Below the pieces are notes generated by a model. The model ran no database searches, had not been told where the DNA came from, and saw nothing but the letters and a program-made list of their open reading frames with translations. A DNA stretch of 64,000 nt from Lentibacillus sp. JNUCC-1 (lineage in GTDB: Bacteria > Bacillota > Bacilli > Bacillales > Amphibacillaceae): positions 62,001-126,000 of the forward strand of contig NZ_WHOH01000003.1 in NCBI RefSeq assembly GCF_009741735.1, in the 5' to 3' direction. Both the position numbers and the translations under genes were made by a program. Shown here in pieces: positions 27,051 through 40,305 of this stretch (positions are counted from its first letter, which is position 1; each line of letters opens with the position of its first letter).

Positions 27051-27380
27051 TTGAATCTGACAATAGATATTTTAAATGAACCGGATAAAACCGTCGCAGT
27101 TCTTTCGGGGGAAGTAGACGTATATACAGCGCCTCAATTAAAAGAAGCACTGCTCGACCTTGTTAAACACGACAATGCTATGGTTGTGGTCGATATGGCA
27201 GATGTTGGCTACATGGACAGCACAGGTCTGTCTGTGTTTATCAGTGCGTTGAAGGCCGGAAAAGAGCATGACAGCCATTTGAAGCTGATTAACCTGCAAG
27301 ACAGTGTCACCAGACTATTTGATATCACAGGACTGGATAAGGTCATTGACATCAATGCATCTATTCGAGGAGGAAGTTGA
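27051..27380 (+). CDS. rsbV: Anti-anti-sigma factor RsbV
   Basis: 109-aa STAS protein. Unphosphorylated RsbV binds RsbW and frees sigma-B. The phosphorylatable serine lies in GYMDSTGLSVFI, here Ser57 (Ser56 in B. subtilis). Starts at TTG 27051 after GGGGAGGAATCATC. The next gene rsbW begins 3 nt downstream. Controlled by the upstream sigma-B promoter. Confidence 0.95.
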   Translation: MNLTIDILNEPDKTVAVLSGEVDVYTAPQLKEALLDLVKHDNAMVVVDMADVGYMDSTGLSVFISALKAGKEHDSHLKLINLQDSVTRLFDITGLDKVIDINASIRGGS

Positions 27381-27382
27381 CT

Positions 27383-27859
27383 ATGGCTGAAACATTTGAC
27401 TTTATTGAGATGAAAATACCGGCTAAAGCTGAATACGTCGGTGTCATACGTCTAAGTATGTCAGGGATCGCCAACCGGATGGGCTTCAATTATGAAGATA
27501 TTGAGGATTTGAAAGTGGCGGTTTCAGAAGCGATTACTAACGCTGTTACACATGCCTATAATGAGGAGAATGAGGGCGAGGTGACAATCGGATTTGGTGT
27601 TTATGAGGATCGTCTGGAAGTGATGGTGGCTGACCATGGCGGCAGTTTTAACCTGAGCGAAGTAAAAGGCAAAATCGGACCTTATGAACAAAACGAATCT
27701 ATTGAATCATTGCGCGAAGGTGGCTTTGGTCTATTCATTATTGATGCCCTTGTGGACAAAGTGGAAATTAATAATGAGTACGGGGTGATTGTCCTAATGA
27801 CCAAATACCTTCAAGAAACCGGGGTGGAGCTTGATGGTAACGAACTCTCAACAAGATAA
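27383..27859 (+). CDS. rsbW: Anti-sigma-B factor and kinase RsbW
   Basis: 158-aa GHKL kinase that sequesters SigB and phosphorylates RsbV. N-box VSEAITNAVTHAYNEE, G1 VADHGGSF and G2 GFGLFIIDALVDKV are present. An open TTG at 27377 is too close to the GGAGGAAG site; ATG 27383 has an 8-nt gap. Its stop overlaps sigB by 26 nt. Confidence 0.95.
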   Translation: MAETFDFIEMKIPAKAEYVGVIRLSMSGIANRMGFNYEDIEDLKVAVSEAITNAVTHAYNEENEGEVTIGFGVYEDRLEVMVADHGGSFNLSEVKGKIGPYEQNESIESLREGGFGLFIIDALVDKVEINNEYGVIVLMTKYLQETGVELDGNELSTR

Positions 27860-28625
27860 TGCAAATCGGGATAACGTCTATGATTGGATTGAAAAACTGC
27901 GGGAAAATCCCGAGGACCAGGAAACACAAGAAAAAATAGTGATGGCCTACTCAGATCTTGTGGAATCCATTGCCAGAAAGTATTCTCGGAACAGCAGCAT
28001 CCATGAAGATCTGACTCAAGTTGGGATGATCGGTCTCCTGGGAGCGATCAGACGGTATGATCCTGAGGTTGGACGTTCATTTGAATCTTTTGCCGTTCCA
28101 ACAATCATTGGGGAAATCAAGCGTTTTATCCGTGATAAAACCTGGAGTGTGCATGTGCCCCGGCGTATAAAAGAACTTGGTCCGAAAATCAAAAAGGCTG
28201 TGGACGAGCTGACGATAGCAGACCAGCAGTCTCCTAGTATTAAGGATATTGCGCATTATCTCGATGTGTCTGAAGAAGACGTGCTGGAAACAATGGAGAT
28301 GGGTAAAAGCTACAAGGCCCTATCTGTAGATCGCAAAATTGAAGCAGACTCTGATGGCAGTACAGTTTCACTCTTGGATCTTGTCGGCAACGATGACAAA
28401 AGCTTTGAAACGGTTGATCAGCGTATGCTTCTCGAACGTATTTTTCCCGCATTGTCAGAGCGGGAGCAGCAAATCCTGAAATGCACGTATTTTGAGAACA
28501 TGAGCCAGAAAGAAACGGGCGAATTGCTTGGAATTTCTCAGATGCATGTTTCAAGGTTGCAGCGACGTTCATTGCGAAAACTGCGCGAAATCATTGAGTC
28601 AGAGAGTGCGGAGGTTTTAGAGTAG
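27834..28625 (+). CDS. sigB: RNA polymerase general stress sigma factor SigB
   Basis: About 263 aa. Region 2 is seen in DLTQVGMIGLLGAIRRYDPEVGRSFESFAVPTIIGEIKRFIRDKTWSVHVPRRIKELG; region 4 helix-turn-helix in QKETGELLGISQMHVSRLQRRSLRKLRE. It directs transcription of the general stress regulon, two candidate promoters of which are in this window. Start ATG 27834 after GGGTGGAGC; TTG 27831 is an alternative. The overlap with rsbW ensures coupled synthesis. Confidence 0.96.
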   Translation: MVTNSQQDNANRDNVYDWIEKLRENPEDQETQEKIVMAYSDLVESIARKYSRNSSIHEDLTQVGMIGLLGAIRRYDPEVGRSFESFAVPTIIGEIKRFIRDKTWSVHVPRRIKELGPKIKKAVDELTIADQQSPSIKDIAHYLDVSEEDVLETMEMGKSYKALSVDRKIEADSDGSTVSLLDLVGNDDKSFETVDQRMLLERIFPALSEREQQILKCTYFENMSQKETGELLGISQMHVSRLQRRSLRKLREIIESESAEVLE

Positions 28626-28626
28626 T

Positions 28627-29214
28627 ATGACACGAACTGATGTGAGTGTGTTTCAAAAGCCTAAAAATGGCAACTATTACTGTGGTGACAGTTATTTTTA
28701 CGAAGAAACAGACACAGGTTTTATTTGTGTACTTGCAGATGGATTGGGAAGTGGTGAGCATGCAAAAGACTCATCACAGGTCGTTATTGATGTTGTTGAA
28801 AATAACAGAAAAGCCACTGTTAAAGAACTTATTAAGCTGAGTAATAAAGCGCTTACGGGTAAACGCGGTGTGGTACTTGGTTTATTGAAAATTAATTTTG
28901 ATGACAAGACCTACAGTTTTTCTTCGATAGGCAATATAGGTGTTGTAACGATCACAAGCAGGAGCAAGAAAAAGAGAAACATTCCTAATTCCGGGTATTT
29001 GGGCGGCTATGAACGCCCTTTTAAAGTGGAAACAGGGAAGCTTGAACCAGACTTGATATTCGTTGTGTTTTCCGACGGTGTGGAAGATACTGACCTCTCC
29101 AAACCCTTCATGCTGAACAAAAATGTTCATGCACTCACTGAAAGCTTTGCTAACTACAAAACAGACCCTCCCAGAGACGATGTTACATTAATCGCTATCA
29201 AATATAATGGTTAA
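28627..29214 (+). CDS. rsbX: Phosphatase RsbX (negative feedback on the stressosome)
   Basis: 195-aa PP2C-type phosphatase that resets phosphorylated RsbS and RsbR. Metal-binding motifs: YYCGDSYF, LADGLGSGEHAKD, and VFSDGVEDTD, then PRDDVTLIAIKY. It starts one base after the sigB stop (TAGTATG). Confidence 0.93.
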   Translation: MTRTDVSVFQKPKNGNYYCGDSYFYEETDTGFICVLADGLGSGEHAKDSSQVVIDVVENNRKATVKELIKLSNKALTGKRGVVLGLLKINFDDKTYSFSSIGNIGVVTITSRSKKKRNIPNSGYLGGYERPFKVETGKLEPDLIFVVFSDGVEDTDLSKPFMLNKNVHALTESFANYKTDPPRDDVTLIAIKYNG

Positions 29215-29237
29215 AGCTATAGAAATCATACAACCAG

Positions 29238-29264
29238 GACTGGCAGCAGCGCCGGTCTTTTTTT
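29238..29264 (+). terminator. Terminator of the sigB operon
   Basis: 7-bp stem GACTGGC / GCCGGTC with one G-T pair, 6-nt loop, then seven T. Confidence 0.8.
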
Positions 29265-29337
29265 ATTGCTTAGGAAATTATAAAATATCCGCGATTTAAT
29301 AAACATTGCCAAAGGCCACGTCCAGCTCCAACGCCTC
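29265..29337. repeat. Leader part of the intergenic repeat family, copy C
   Basis: TTAGGAAATTATAAAATATCC...AATAAACATTG...CGTCCAGCTCCAACGCC, the same block that precedes the core at 17617-17686; the hairpin core is absent here. It lies between rsbX and tex. Confidence 0.65.
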
Positions 29338-29420
29338 TTACGGAGATTGGTTCTATCCTTATGTTGAGCATATGGCATGAAGTTTGGTAGAATGAACAGG
29401 TAAACAAAGGAGGAACAGAC

Positions 29421-31598
29421 TTGGTAGATAAGACATTTGACGAAACAACGATTATGAAATGGGTTGCCAAAGAAACACAAATTAAGCAATCTACTGTAGA
29501 AATCGTTTTATCCTTAATCAAAGAAGGCAACACGGTGCCGTTCATTGCCCGTTACCGTAAAGAAGCAACAGGAGCATTGGACGAGGTCCAGATCAAAGAT
29601 ATTCATGACAAATGGCAATACAGAACGAATCTGGAAGAACGGAAGGAAGAGGTCCTCCGTCTAATAGATGAGCAAGGCAAATTAACTGAAACACTTAAAG
29701 CCGATATTGTACAAGCAACTCAATTGCAACGAGTAGAGGATTTGTACCGGCCTTATAAACAAAAACGACGCACCCGCGCGACGGTGGCAAAGGAAAAAGG
29801 ACTGGAGCCTCTTGCTGAAAAAATCTGGGCTCAGGATATCGCCAACATTCAGTACGAGGCTGAAAAGTTTATCTCTGAGGAAGACGAATTACATACGATT
29901 GACGATGTTCTCACAGGTGTAAACGATATTCTGGCAGAGTGGATTTCAGACGAACCAGCATACAGGGAATCGATTAGAGACATGACCTTTAAACACGGTC
30001 AGATCCGTTCGGAAGCTAAAAAACCTGAACTCGATGAGAAGAAAGTTTTCCAGATGTATTATGATTATCATGAAGCCGTGCGCTCGCTTGTCTCTCATCG
30101 GATTTTAGCTTTGAACAGAGGCGAGAAGGAAGAAGTGCTGAAAGTAGCGATTGAGCCGCCTGCTGAGAGAATTATTGCTTATTTAACCAAGAAAGTAATC
30201 CAAAAAGACTCAGATGGAGAGGCGTGGGAATTGCTGGAAGAGGCGATTGCAGACAGTTACAAACGTTTGATTCAGCCGTCCATTGAGAGAGAGATCCGTA
30301 ACACGCTTTCCGAAGGCGCGGAAGAACAGGCCATTGAGGTCTTTTCAGAAAATCTCAAGAACCTGCTTCTGCAGCCACCGTTGAAAGGCAGGACCATGCT
30401 TGGTGTGGACCCAGCCTTTAGAACGGGCTGTAAGCTTGTGGTCATTGATGAAACCGGCAAAGTCCAAGAAGTCGATGTGATGTATCCGACCGCACCGCGA
30501 AAAGATGTTGCAGGCTCTGAGAAAAAGGTGCTGAAGCTTATTCAAAAATACGGGGCTGAGCTTATAGCGATTGGTAACGGCACAGCCTCGCGGGAAACAG
30601 AGCAGTTTATTTCAGATGTAATCACCAACAATCAGCTTGATGTCCCCTATATTATTGTCAATGAAGCTGGGGCAAGTGTTTATTCAGCCTCTGCGCTCGC
30701 TCGTGAAGAATTCCCTGATCTGCAGGTTGAGGAACGCAGCGCTGTGTCGATTGCACGGAGGGTTCAGGACCCGCTCGCTGAACTTGTTAAAATTGATCCC
30801 AAATCAATCGGGGTAGGACAATACCAACATGACGTCAGTCAGAAGAAACTGAACGCCTCTCTCGGATTTGTAGTCGAGACAGCAGTTAACCAAGTGGGGG
30901 TGAACGTCAATACAGCATCCCCGTCATTGCTGCAGTATGTATCAGGACTGAGCAAAACGGTCGCCAATAACGTGATAAAAAAGCGTGAGGAACTGGGTAA
31001 GTTCACAAACCGTGCTGAGCTAAAGGATATTCCGCGCCTTGGTGCCAAGACTTATGAACAAAGTATCGGATTTTTGCGGATTATTGATGGGGATCACCCG
31101 CTTGACCGCACACCGATTCACCCTGAAACCTACAAACAAACGGAAGCTTTACTGGAAATGCTTGGGTTCAAGGCTGAGGACATCGGGTCGGATAAGCTTC
31201 AGGAACAATTAAAGACTTTAAATCAGACTGAAACCGCGGCCCAACTTGATATCGGTATTCCGACGCTCGCAGATATTATTGATGCCCTAAGCCGGCCAGA
31301 AAGAGATCCGCGGGATGAATTTCCACAGCCGCTTTTGAAACAAAACGTGCTTTCAATGGAAGATCTCGAGCAAGGGATGGAAATGCAGGGAACCGTCCGT
31401 AATGTCGTTGACTTTGGTGTTTTTGTTGACATCGGGGTGAAACAGGATGGACTCGTTCATATTTCCAAGATGGCAAATAAATTTGTCAAGCACCCTATGG
31501 ATGTAGCGTCTGTTGGCGATGTCGTCACAGTATGGATAGAAGATGTGGATCAGGAAAGAGGTCGTATAGCCTTATCAATGGTCCAGGGAAAGCAGTGA
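29421..31598 (+). CDS. tex: Tex family RNA-binding transcription accessory protein
   Basis: A 725-aa protein with the Tex N-terminal helical domains, a YqgF/RuvC-like domain (MLGVDPAFRTGCKLVVIDETGKV, IGNGTASRETEQFI, IVNEAGASVYSAS), helix-hairpin-helix segments (NTASPSLLQYVSGLSKTVANNVIKKREELGKFTNRAELKDIPRLG) and a C-terminal S1 domain (GTVRNVVDFGVFVDIGVKQDGLVHIS). TTG 29421 is the start after AAAGGAGG. B. subtilis YdcI stands at the same position, next to rsbX. Expected to bind RNA and influence transcription; exact role unclear. Confidence 0.95.
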   Translation: MVDKTFDETTIMKWVAKETQIKQSTVEIVLSLIKEGNTVPFIARYRKEATGALDEVQIKDIHDKWQYRTNLEERKEEVLRLIDEQGKLTETLKADIVQATQLQRVEDLYRPYKQKRRTRATVAKEKGLEPLAEKIWAQDIANIQYEAEKFISEEDELHTIDDVLTGVNDILAEWISDEPAYRESIRDMTFKHGQIRSEAKKPELDEKKVFQMYYDYHEAVRSLVSHRILALNRGEKEEVLKVAIEPPAERIIAYLTKKVIQKDSDGEAWELLEEAIADSYKRLIQPSIEREIRNTLSEGAEEQAIEVFSENLKNLLLQPPLKGRTMLGVDPAFRTGCKLVVIDETGKVQEVDVMYPTAPRKDVAGSEKKVLKLIQKYGAELIAIGNGTASRETEQFISDVITNNQLDVPYIIVNEAGASVYSASALAREEFPDLQVEERSAVSIARRVQDPLAELVKIDPKSIGVGQYQHDVSQKKLNASLGFVVETAVNQVGVNVNTASPSLLQYVSGLSKTVANNVIKKREELGKFTNRAELKDIPRLGAKTYEQSIGFLRIIDGDHPLDRTPIHPETYKQTEALLEMLGFKAEDIGSDKLQEQLKTLNQTETAAQLDIGIPTLADIIDALSRPERDPRDEFPQPLLKQNVLSMEDLEQGMEMQGTVRNVVDFGVFVDIGVKQDGLVHISKMANKFVKHPMDVASVGDVVTVWIEDVDQERGRIALSMVQGKQ

Positions 31599-31602
31599 AT
31601 AT

Positions 31603-31641
31603 TAAAAAGCCCGGACGACTTTTAATCGTCCGGGCTTTTTA
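31603..31641 (+). terminator. Terminator of tex
   Basis: 16-bp perfect stem (TAAAAAGCCCGGACGA / TCGTCCGGGCTTTTTA) with a 7-nt loop; T-run on both strands. Confidence 0.92.
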
Positions 31642-31761
31642 CATCCAACTCCAACGCCAACCTCCTAGAATCATAAGCAAAAAATTTTCACGGCAAAGAC
31701 CGCCATTATACGTTTTTGTTTATGATATTCGGGGGTGAGCAAGGTGTTTCCGCTATTGTGC
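31642..31761. repeat. Palindromic intergenic repeat, copy D (diverged)
   Basis: A decayed copy of the core: AACTCCAACGCC, TCATAAGCAAAAAATTTTCACGG, GACCGCCATTATACGTTTTTG and GTGAGCAAGGTGTTTCCGC. The stem has many mismatches. Between convergent tex and katA. Confidence 0.7.
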
Positions 31762-31767
31762 CTTTAA

Positions 31768-33258
31768 TTACTTCAAATCACTCGCTGCTTCAACATCGCT
31801 CATGGCAATACCTAATGCACTGGCAACTCCCTCGCCATAGGCTGGATCTGCTCTATAGCAATTGCTGATGTGACGAATTTTAATGTGTTTTTCAACACCT
31901 TCCATGTCTCGAGCTGTGTTCTCAAACAAAGCTTGCTTTTGGTCATCATCCATTAAATTGAACAGTTTACCGGGCTGTTCGTAATATTGATCATCATCTT
32001 CACGGAAGTCCCAGCGATCGCCGTTACCTTGAATCGGCAGACCTGGTTCTTTATATTCGGGCTGATCGTGCCACTCACCATAACTGTTTGGGCCATATCC
32101 AATACGGCTGCCTTGATTTCCGTCTACTCGCATTTGACCATCGCGATGGTAACTGTGGAACGGACATTTTGGCGTGTTAACCGGAATTTGGTGATGATTC
32201 ACACCCAGGCGGTAACGCTGTGCATCACCATAAGAGAATAGGCGTCCCTGAAGCATTTTATCAGGAGAGAAACTGATGCCAGGCACAACATTAGCAGGAG
32301 TAAATGCAGCTTGTTCTACGTCCTGGAAATAGTTCTCGGGATTTCGGTTTAATTCAAATTCTCCTACCTCAATAAGTGGGAAGTCTTCTTTATACCATAC
32401 TTTCGTAAGGTCAAATGGATTGTATGGCATATTGTATGCTTCCTCTTCAGTCATAACTTGAATATACATTTTCCATTTGGGGAAGTTCTTAATTTCGATA
32501 GAATTATACAAATCACGCTGGTGACTCTCTCTATCTTTACCGACTGTTTGTTCAGCTTCATGGTCAGAGAGATTCTCAATGCCCTGTTGTGAACGAAGAT
32601 GGAACTTCACCCATACGCGCTCATTATCGGCATTGATCATGGAAAATGTGTGACTGCCAAAACCATGCATGGTACGATACGATTTTGGAATACCCCTGTC
32701 ACTCATGACAATGGTCACTTGATGAAGTGCTTCAGGTAATGAAGACCAAAAATCCCACTTGTTGTTTGGCTCCGGCATGTTTGTCCGTGGATCCCGTTTG
32801 ACCGCATGATTCAAGTCAGGAAAAAGCAGGGGATCTCTTAAGAAGAAAACCGGCGTGTTATTGCCGACAAGGTCCCAATTTCCTTCTTCTGTGTAGAATC
32901 TAAGTGCAAATCCACGGATATCTCGCTCGGCGTCTGCTGCTCCTCGCTCTCCAGCCACGGTTGAAAAACGGGCGAACATTTCCGTTTGTTTGCCAACTTC
33001 AGAGAAAATTTTAGCACTTGTATATTTCGAAATGTCATTGGTAACCGTGAATGTTCCAAAGGCACCTGACCCTTTAGCATGCATCCGCCGTTCTGGGATA
33101 ACTTCTCTGTCAAAGTGGGCTAATTTCTCCAAGAACCAAACGTCCTGTAGAAGCATAGGTCCTCTTGGCCCGGCTGTCATTGAGTTTTGGTAATCAGTAA
33201 CCGGGGCACCGGCTGCAGTTGTAAGTCTTTTTTTATCTTGTTGCTCATTGTTACGCAT
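31768..33258 (-). CDS. katA: Catalase (heme, small-subunit clade KatA)
   Basis: 496-aa monofunctional heme catalase that breaks down H2O2. The essential His is in [13 protein letters not shown], with NDIS behind it, the distal Asn region in [13 protein letters not shown], and the proximal heme Tyr in [15 protein letters not shown]. The substrate-channel sequence [14 protein letters not shown] is intact. The frame runs to GTG 33270, but GGAGGTG overlaps that codon, so ATG 33258 ([12 protein letters not shown]) is the better start. A PerR box 23-37 nt upstream suggests peroxide-induced transcription. The gene is an insertion relative to B. subtilis between tex and sprT. Confidence 0.95.
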   Translation of the reverse strand: MRNNEQQDKKRLTTAAGAPVTDYQNSMTAGPRGPMLLQDVWFLEKLAHFDREVIPERRMHAKGSGAFGTFTVTNDISKYTSAKIFSEVGKQTEMFARFSTVAGERGAADAERDIRGFALRFYTEEGNWDLVGNNTPVFFLRDPLLFPDLNHAVKRDPRTNMPEPNNKWDFWSSLPEALHQVTIVMSDRGIPKSYRTMHGFGSHTFSMINADNERVWVKFHLRSQQGIENLSDHEAEQTVGKDRESHQRDLYNSIEIKNFPKWKMYIQVMTEEEAYNMPYNPFDLTKVWYKEDFPLIEVGEFELNRNPENYFQDVEQAAFTPANVVPGISFSPDKMLQGRLFSYGDAQRYRLGVNHHQIPVNTPKCPFHSYHRDGQMRVDGNQGSRIGYGPNSYGEWHDQPEYKEPGLPIQGNGDRWDFREDDDQYYEQPGKLFNLMDDDQKQALFENTARDMEGVEKHIKIRHISNCYRADPAYGEGVASALGIAMSDVEAASDLK

Positions 33259-33280
33259 ATTGATATGCACCTCCGCTTAT

Positions 33281-33295
33281 TTATAATAATTATAA
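33281..33295 (-). promoter_or_regulatory. PerR box upstream of katA
   Basis: TTATAATAATTATAA is a perfect 7-1-7 inverted repeat identical to the Per-box consensus (TTATAATNATTATAA). Its place just before the katA ribosome site fits repression by peroxide-sensing PerR. Confidence 0.88.
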
Positions 33296-33442
33296 TATCA
33301 TACTTTATATCAAATGACTACATTTTTAACTTGAGAAGGGTGAGATTATATTTTTATAGGGTTGGTACCCGTAATATATATATGATAGTTTTCAATTTGT
33401 ATGCTAAAATAATAGTTTGAGCAAGATGATTGGAGGGCTTGT

Positions 33443-33904
33443 GTGCGGATGGAATTGTTAAAAGAGAAAGAACTGCATAAACTGGTTGATGACTTGTCTC
33501 GAACTTTCTTCGACAAACCGTTTAAACATGAGGTGCGGTATAATACGCGATTACGCACAACAGGTGGACGATATATCCCTTCTTTGAGAATAATCGAACT
33601 TAATCCGAAGTATGTAAAGGAAATGGCAGAGGAGGTAGAAGGAATTATCAAGCACGAGCTCTGTCATTATCACCTTCATATAGAGGGAAAAGGATACAAG
33701 CATGGAGACCCGGAATTTAAAGCTCTACTGAAAGCAACAGGCTCCCCGAGACATTGTCAGCCATTGCCTTCCAGTGCATATCAATTCAAATACAGTTACA
33801 CTTGTATGCGGTGTGGCCATATTTATAAAAGGAAACGCCGTGTTGATGTAAAGAAATTCAGATGCGGAAAGTGTCGAGGACAACTATCACTTAGCCATGA
33901 ATAA
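33443..33904 (+). CDS. sprT: SprT-like zinc protein (YdcK)
   Basis: 153-aa SprT-domain protein. The metalloprotease-type motif KHELCHYHLH (HExxH-like with Cys in place of a spacer residue) is followed by a third ligand region (YKHGDPEFKAL) and a C-terminal zinc ribbon CMRCGHIYKRK...FRCGKCRGQL. The role is unknown in bacteria; the eukaryotic relative Spartan handles protein-DNA crosslinks. GTG 33443 (ATG 33449 in frame) after GGAGGG. B. subtilis ydcK also precedes the trnS tRNA cluster. Confidence 0.9.
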   Translation: MRMELLKEKELHKLVDDLSRTFFDKPFKHEVRYNTRLRTTGGRYIPSLRIIELNPKYVKEMAEEVEGIIKHELCHYHLHIEGKGYKHGDPEFKALLKATGSPRHCQPLPSSAYQFKYSYTCMRCGHIYKRKRRVDVKKFRCGKCRGQLSLSHE

Positions 33905-33933
33905 TGGAACTGAAAGGTTTTTTTGAATGAGTA

Positions 33934-33962
33934 TTGACGAATCCTTGAGAGCATGTTAAATT
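33934..33962 (+). promoter_or_regulatory. Putative promoter P1 of the tRNA/rRNA cluster
   Basis: TTGACG at 33934-33939, 17-nt spacer, TAAATT at 33957-33962. Confidence 0.5.
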
Positions 33963-34014
33963 ATATAAGCCCATTAACGGGAGTCATGAAGGCAAATAAT
34001 TTTTATATGAGTTA

Positions 34015-34043
34015 TTGACAAACGGTTCCTGCTGTTGTATGAT
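34015..34043 (+). promoter_or_regulatory. Putative promoter P2 of the tRNA/rRNA cluster
   Basis: Consensus TTGACA at 34015-34020, 17-nt spacer, TATGAT at 34038-34043. The strongest of three tandem candidates in the 320-bp gene-free leader. Confidence 0.75.
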
Positions 34044-34096
34044 ATTCTTCGTTGCCGACAAAAAGTGATTTCAACTTCACTTTTCGTCAAAAACTG

Positions 34097-34126
34097 TTGG
34101 CGCATGAGTACGAAATGTGATATAAT
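34097..34126 (+). promoter_or_regulatory. Putative promoter P3 of the tRNA/rRNA cluster
   Basis: TTGGCG at 34097-34102, 18-nt spacer, consensus TATAAT at 34121-34126. About 100 nt before the first tRNA. Confidence 0.65.
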
Positions 34127-34224
34127 GTACTCTGCTTCACGAAAACATGACATAATGAGTGCAGGAATTAATCACTCTATATGATCAACCTCATGAATAA
34201 GCATTACAGATCACTTAACTTTAT

Positions 34225-34299
34225 TCCACAGTAGCTCAGTGGTAGAGCAATCGGCTGTTAACCGATCGGTCGCAGGTTCGAATCCTGCCTGTGGAGCCA
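34225..34299 (+). tRNA. tRNA-Asn(GTT)
   Basis: Acceptor TCCACAG / CTGTGGA, anticodon loop CTGTTAA, T-loop GGTTCGAATCC, encoded CCA. First gene of the cluster, as trnS-Asn in B. subtilis. Confidence 0.97.
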
Positions 34300-34302
34300 A
34301 GT

Positions 34303-34393
34303 GGAGAAGTACTCAAGTGGCTGAAGAGGTGCCCCTGCTAAGGGCATAGGTCGCGTTAGCGGCGCGAGGGTTCAAATCCCTCCTTCTCCGCCA
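34303..34393 (+). tRNA. tRNA-Ser(GCT)
   Basis: Acceptor GGAGAAG / CTTCTCC, anticodon GCT in CCTGCTAAGG, long variable arm (GGTCGCGTTAGCGGCGCG), encoded CCA. Confidence 0.96.
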
Positions 34394-34401
34394 TTTCATA
34401 T

Positions 34402-34473
34402 GGCCCGTTGGTCAAGCGGTTAAGACACCGCCCTTTCACGGCGGTAACACGGGTTCGAATCCCGTACGGGTCA
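34402..34473 (+). tRNA. tRNA-Glu(TTC)
   Basis: Acceptor GGCCCGT / ACGGGTC with one G-T pair, anticodon TTC in CCTTTCACGG. The 3' CCA is not encoded. Confidence 0.96.
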
Positions 34474-34499
34474 TCTTTTTATTGCAATTAAATAGGTTG

Positions 34500-34576
34500 G
34501 GTCTGGTAGTTCAGCTGGTTAGAATGCCTGCCTGTCACGCAGGAGGTCGCGGGTTCGAGTCCCGTCCAGACCGCCA
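34500..34576 (+). tRNA. tRNA-Asp(GTC), first copy
   Basis: Acceptor GGTCTGG / CCAGACC, anticodon GTC in CCTGTCACG, encoded CCA. A near-identical second copy is at 40577. Confidence 0.96.
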
Positions 34577-34581
34577 CTTCT

Positions 34582-34653
34582 TGGGCTATAGCCAAGCGGT
34601 AAGGCAACGGGTTTTGGTCCCGTCATTCCCAGGTTCGAATCCTGGTAGCCCAG
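34582..34653 (+). tRNA. tRNA-Gln(TTG)
   Basis: Acceptor TGGGCTA / TAGCCCA, anticodon TTG in GGTTTTGGTCC, no encoded CCA (CTA follows the discriminator). Confidence 0.96.
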
Positions 34654-34741
34654 CTATTTTTATTGTGATTGAAAGTCTGTTAAAATAGACAATATAAAGA
34701 GAGTTCCAGTTAAAATAACAGAGAACGTCTTATAAATATAA

Positions 34742-34817
34742 GAGCCATTAGCTCAGTCGGTAGAGCATCTGACTTTTAATCAGAGGGTCGGAGGTTCGAA
34801 TCCTCCATGGCTCACCA
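34742..34817 (+). tRNA. tRNA-Lys(TTT)
   Basis: Acceptor GAGCCAT / ATGGCTC, anticodon TTT in ACTTTTAAT, encoded CCA. Confidence 0.97.
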
Positions 34818-34820
34818 CTT

Positions 34821-34905
34821 GCGGATGTGGCGGAACTGGCAGACGCGCTAGACCCAGGATCTAGTGTCTTCGGACGTGGGGGTTCGACTCCCTCCATCCG
34901 CACCA
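34821..34905 (+). tRNA. tRNA-Leu(CAG)
   Basis: Acceptor GCGGATG / CATCCGC, anticodon loop CCCAGGA giving CAG, long variable arm (TGTCTTCGGACG), encoded CCA. Confidence 0.95.
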
Positions 34906-34929
34906 TTTTAATTAAATATTTCATTATAT

Positions 34930-35014
<85 letters not shown>

Positions 35015-35057
35015 CTTTCATTTCTAATAATGCTGTACTGAGCGATACTCAGCACAT

Positions 35058-35134
35058 GCGCCCGTAGCTCAATTGGATAGAGCGTTTGACTACGGATCAA
35101 GAGGTTAGGGGTTCGACTCCTCTCGGGCGCGCCA
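35058..35134 (+). tRNA. tRNA-Arg(ACG)
   Basis: Acceptor GCGCCCG / CGGGCGC, anticodon ACG in ACTACGGAT (A34 would be edited to inosine), encoded CCA. Confidence 0.96.
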
Positions 35135-35140
35135 TTTATA

Positions 35141-35217
35141 CGGGAAGTAGCTCAGCTTGGTAGAGCACTTGGTTTGGGACCAAGGGGTCGCAGGTTCGAA
35201 TCCTGTCTTCCCGACCA
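35141..35217 (+). tRNA. tRNA-Pro(TGG)
   Basis: Acceptor CGGGAAG / CTTCCCG, anticodon TGG in GTTTGGGAC, encoded CCA. Confidence 0.96.
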
Positions 35218-35240
35218 TTCGATTTTGAAACTGTTTATAT

Positions 35241-35314
35241 GCGGGTGTAGTTTAGTGGTAAAACCTCAGCCTTCCAAGCTGATGTCGAGGGTTCAATTCC
35301 CTTCACCCGCTCCA
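35241..35314 (+). tRNA. tRNA-Gly(TCC)
   Basis: Acceptor GCGGGTG / CACCCGC, anticodon TCC in CCTTCCAAG, encoded CCA. Confidence 0.96.
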
Positions 35315-35323
35315 TTTTAAAAT

Positions 35324-35397
35324 GGGCCTGTAGCTCAGTTGGTCAGAGCGCACGCCTGATAAGCGTGAGGTCGGTGGTTCAAGTCCTCCCAGGCCCA
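35324..35397 (+). tRNA. tRNA-Ile(GAT)
   Basis: Acceptor GGGCCTG / CAGGCCC, anticodon GAT in CCTGATAAG, no encoded CCA. It lies before 16S rather than in the 16S-23S spacer. Confidence 0.96.
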
Positions 35398-35426
35398 CTC
35401 TTCTTAAAAAAAGAAGAAAAAAAGCA

Positions 35427-35455
35427 TTGACTTTAAATGCTGAAGGTATTATATT
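35427..35455 (+). promoter_or_regulatory. Promoter directly upstream of 16S rRNA
   Basis: TTGACT at 35427-35432, 17-nt spacer, TATATT at 35450-35455, about 175 nt before 16S. It gives the rRNA genes a promoter separate from the tRNA cluster. Confidence 0.7.
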
Positions 35456-35493
35456 TATAAAGTCGCTTTTGAAGAGCGCACAGCAATTTTGTT

Positions 35494-35519
35494 CCTTGAA
35501 AACTGAACAAACAACGAAG
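35494..35519 (+). other. 5' arm of the 16S rRNA processing stem
   Basis: The segment CCTTGAAAACTGAACAAACA and following bases pairs with 37263-37289 (CTTCGTTTGTTTGTTCAGTT...), so the 16S precursor is enclosed by a long stem, the usual RNase III site. Confidence 0.75.
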
Positions 35520-35631
35520 CAGATGTCTGTAAAACAGATGTCAGAGGTAAGAAGTTTTAAACTTCAAACCCTGAATCAATTTTTTAAGAAGCTAAGACCG
35601 TTCATCGATTGGTGTCGATGAACATCCAAAC

Positions 35632-40305
<4,674 letters not shown>

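Noticed and set aside
23700..29214. EndoA toxin as part of the sigB operon
   Set aside because: A strong terminator at 24069-24101 separates it from rsbR.
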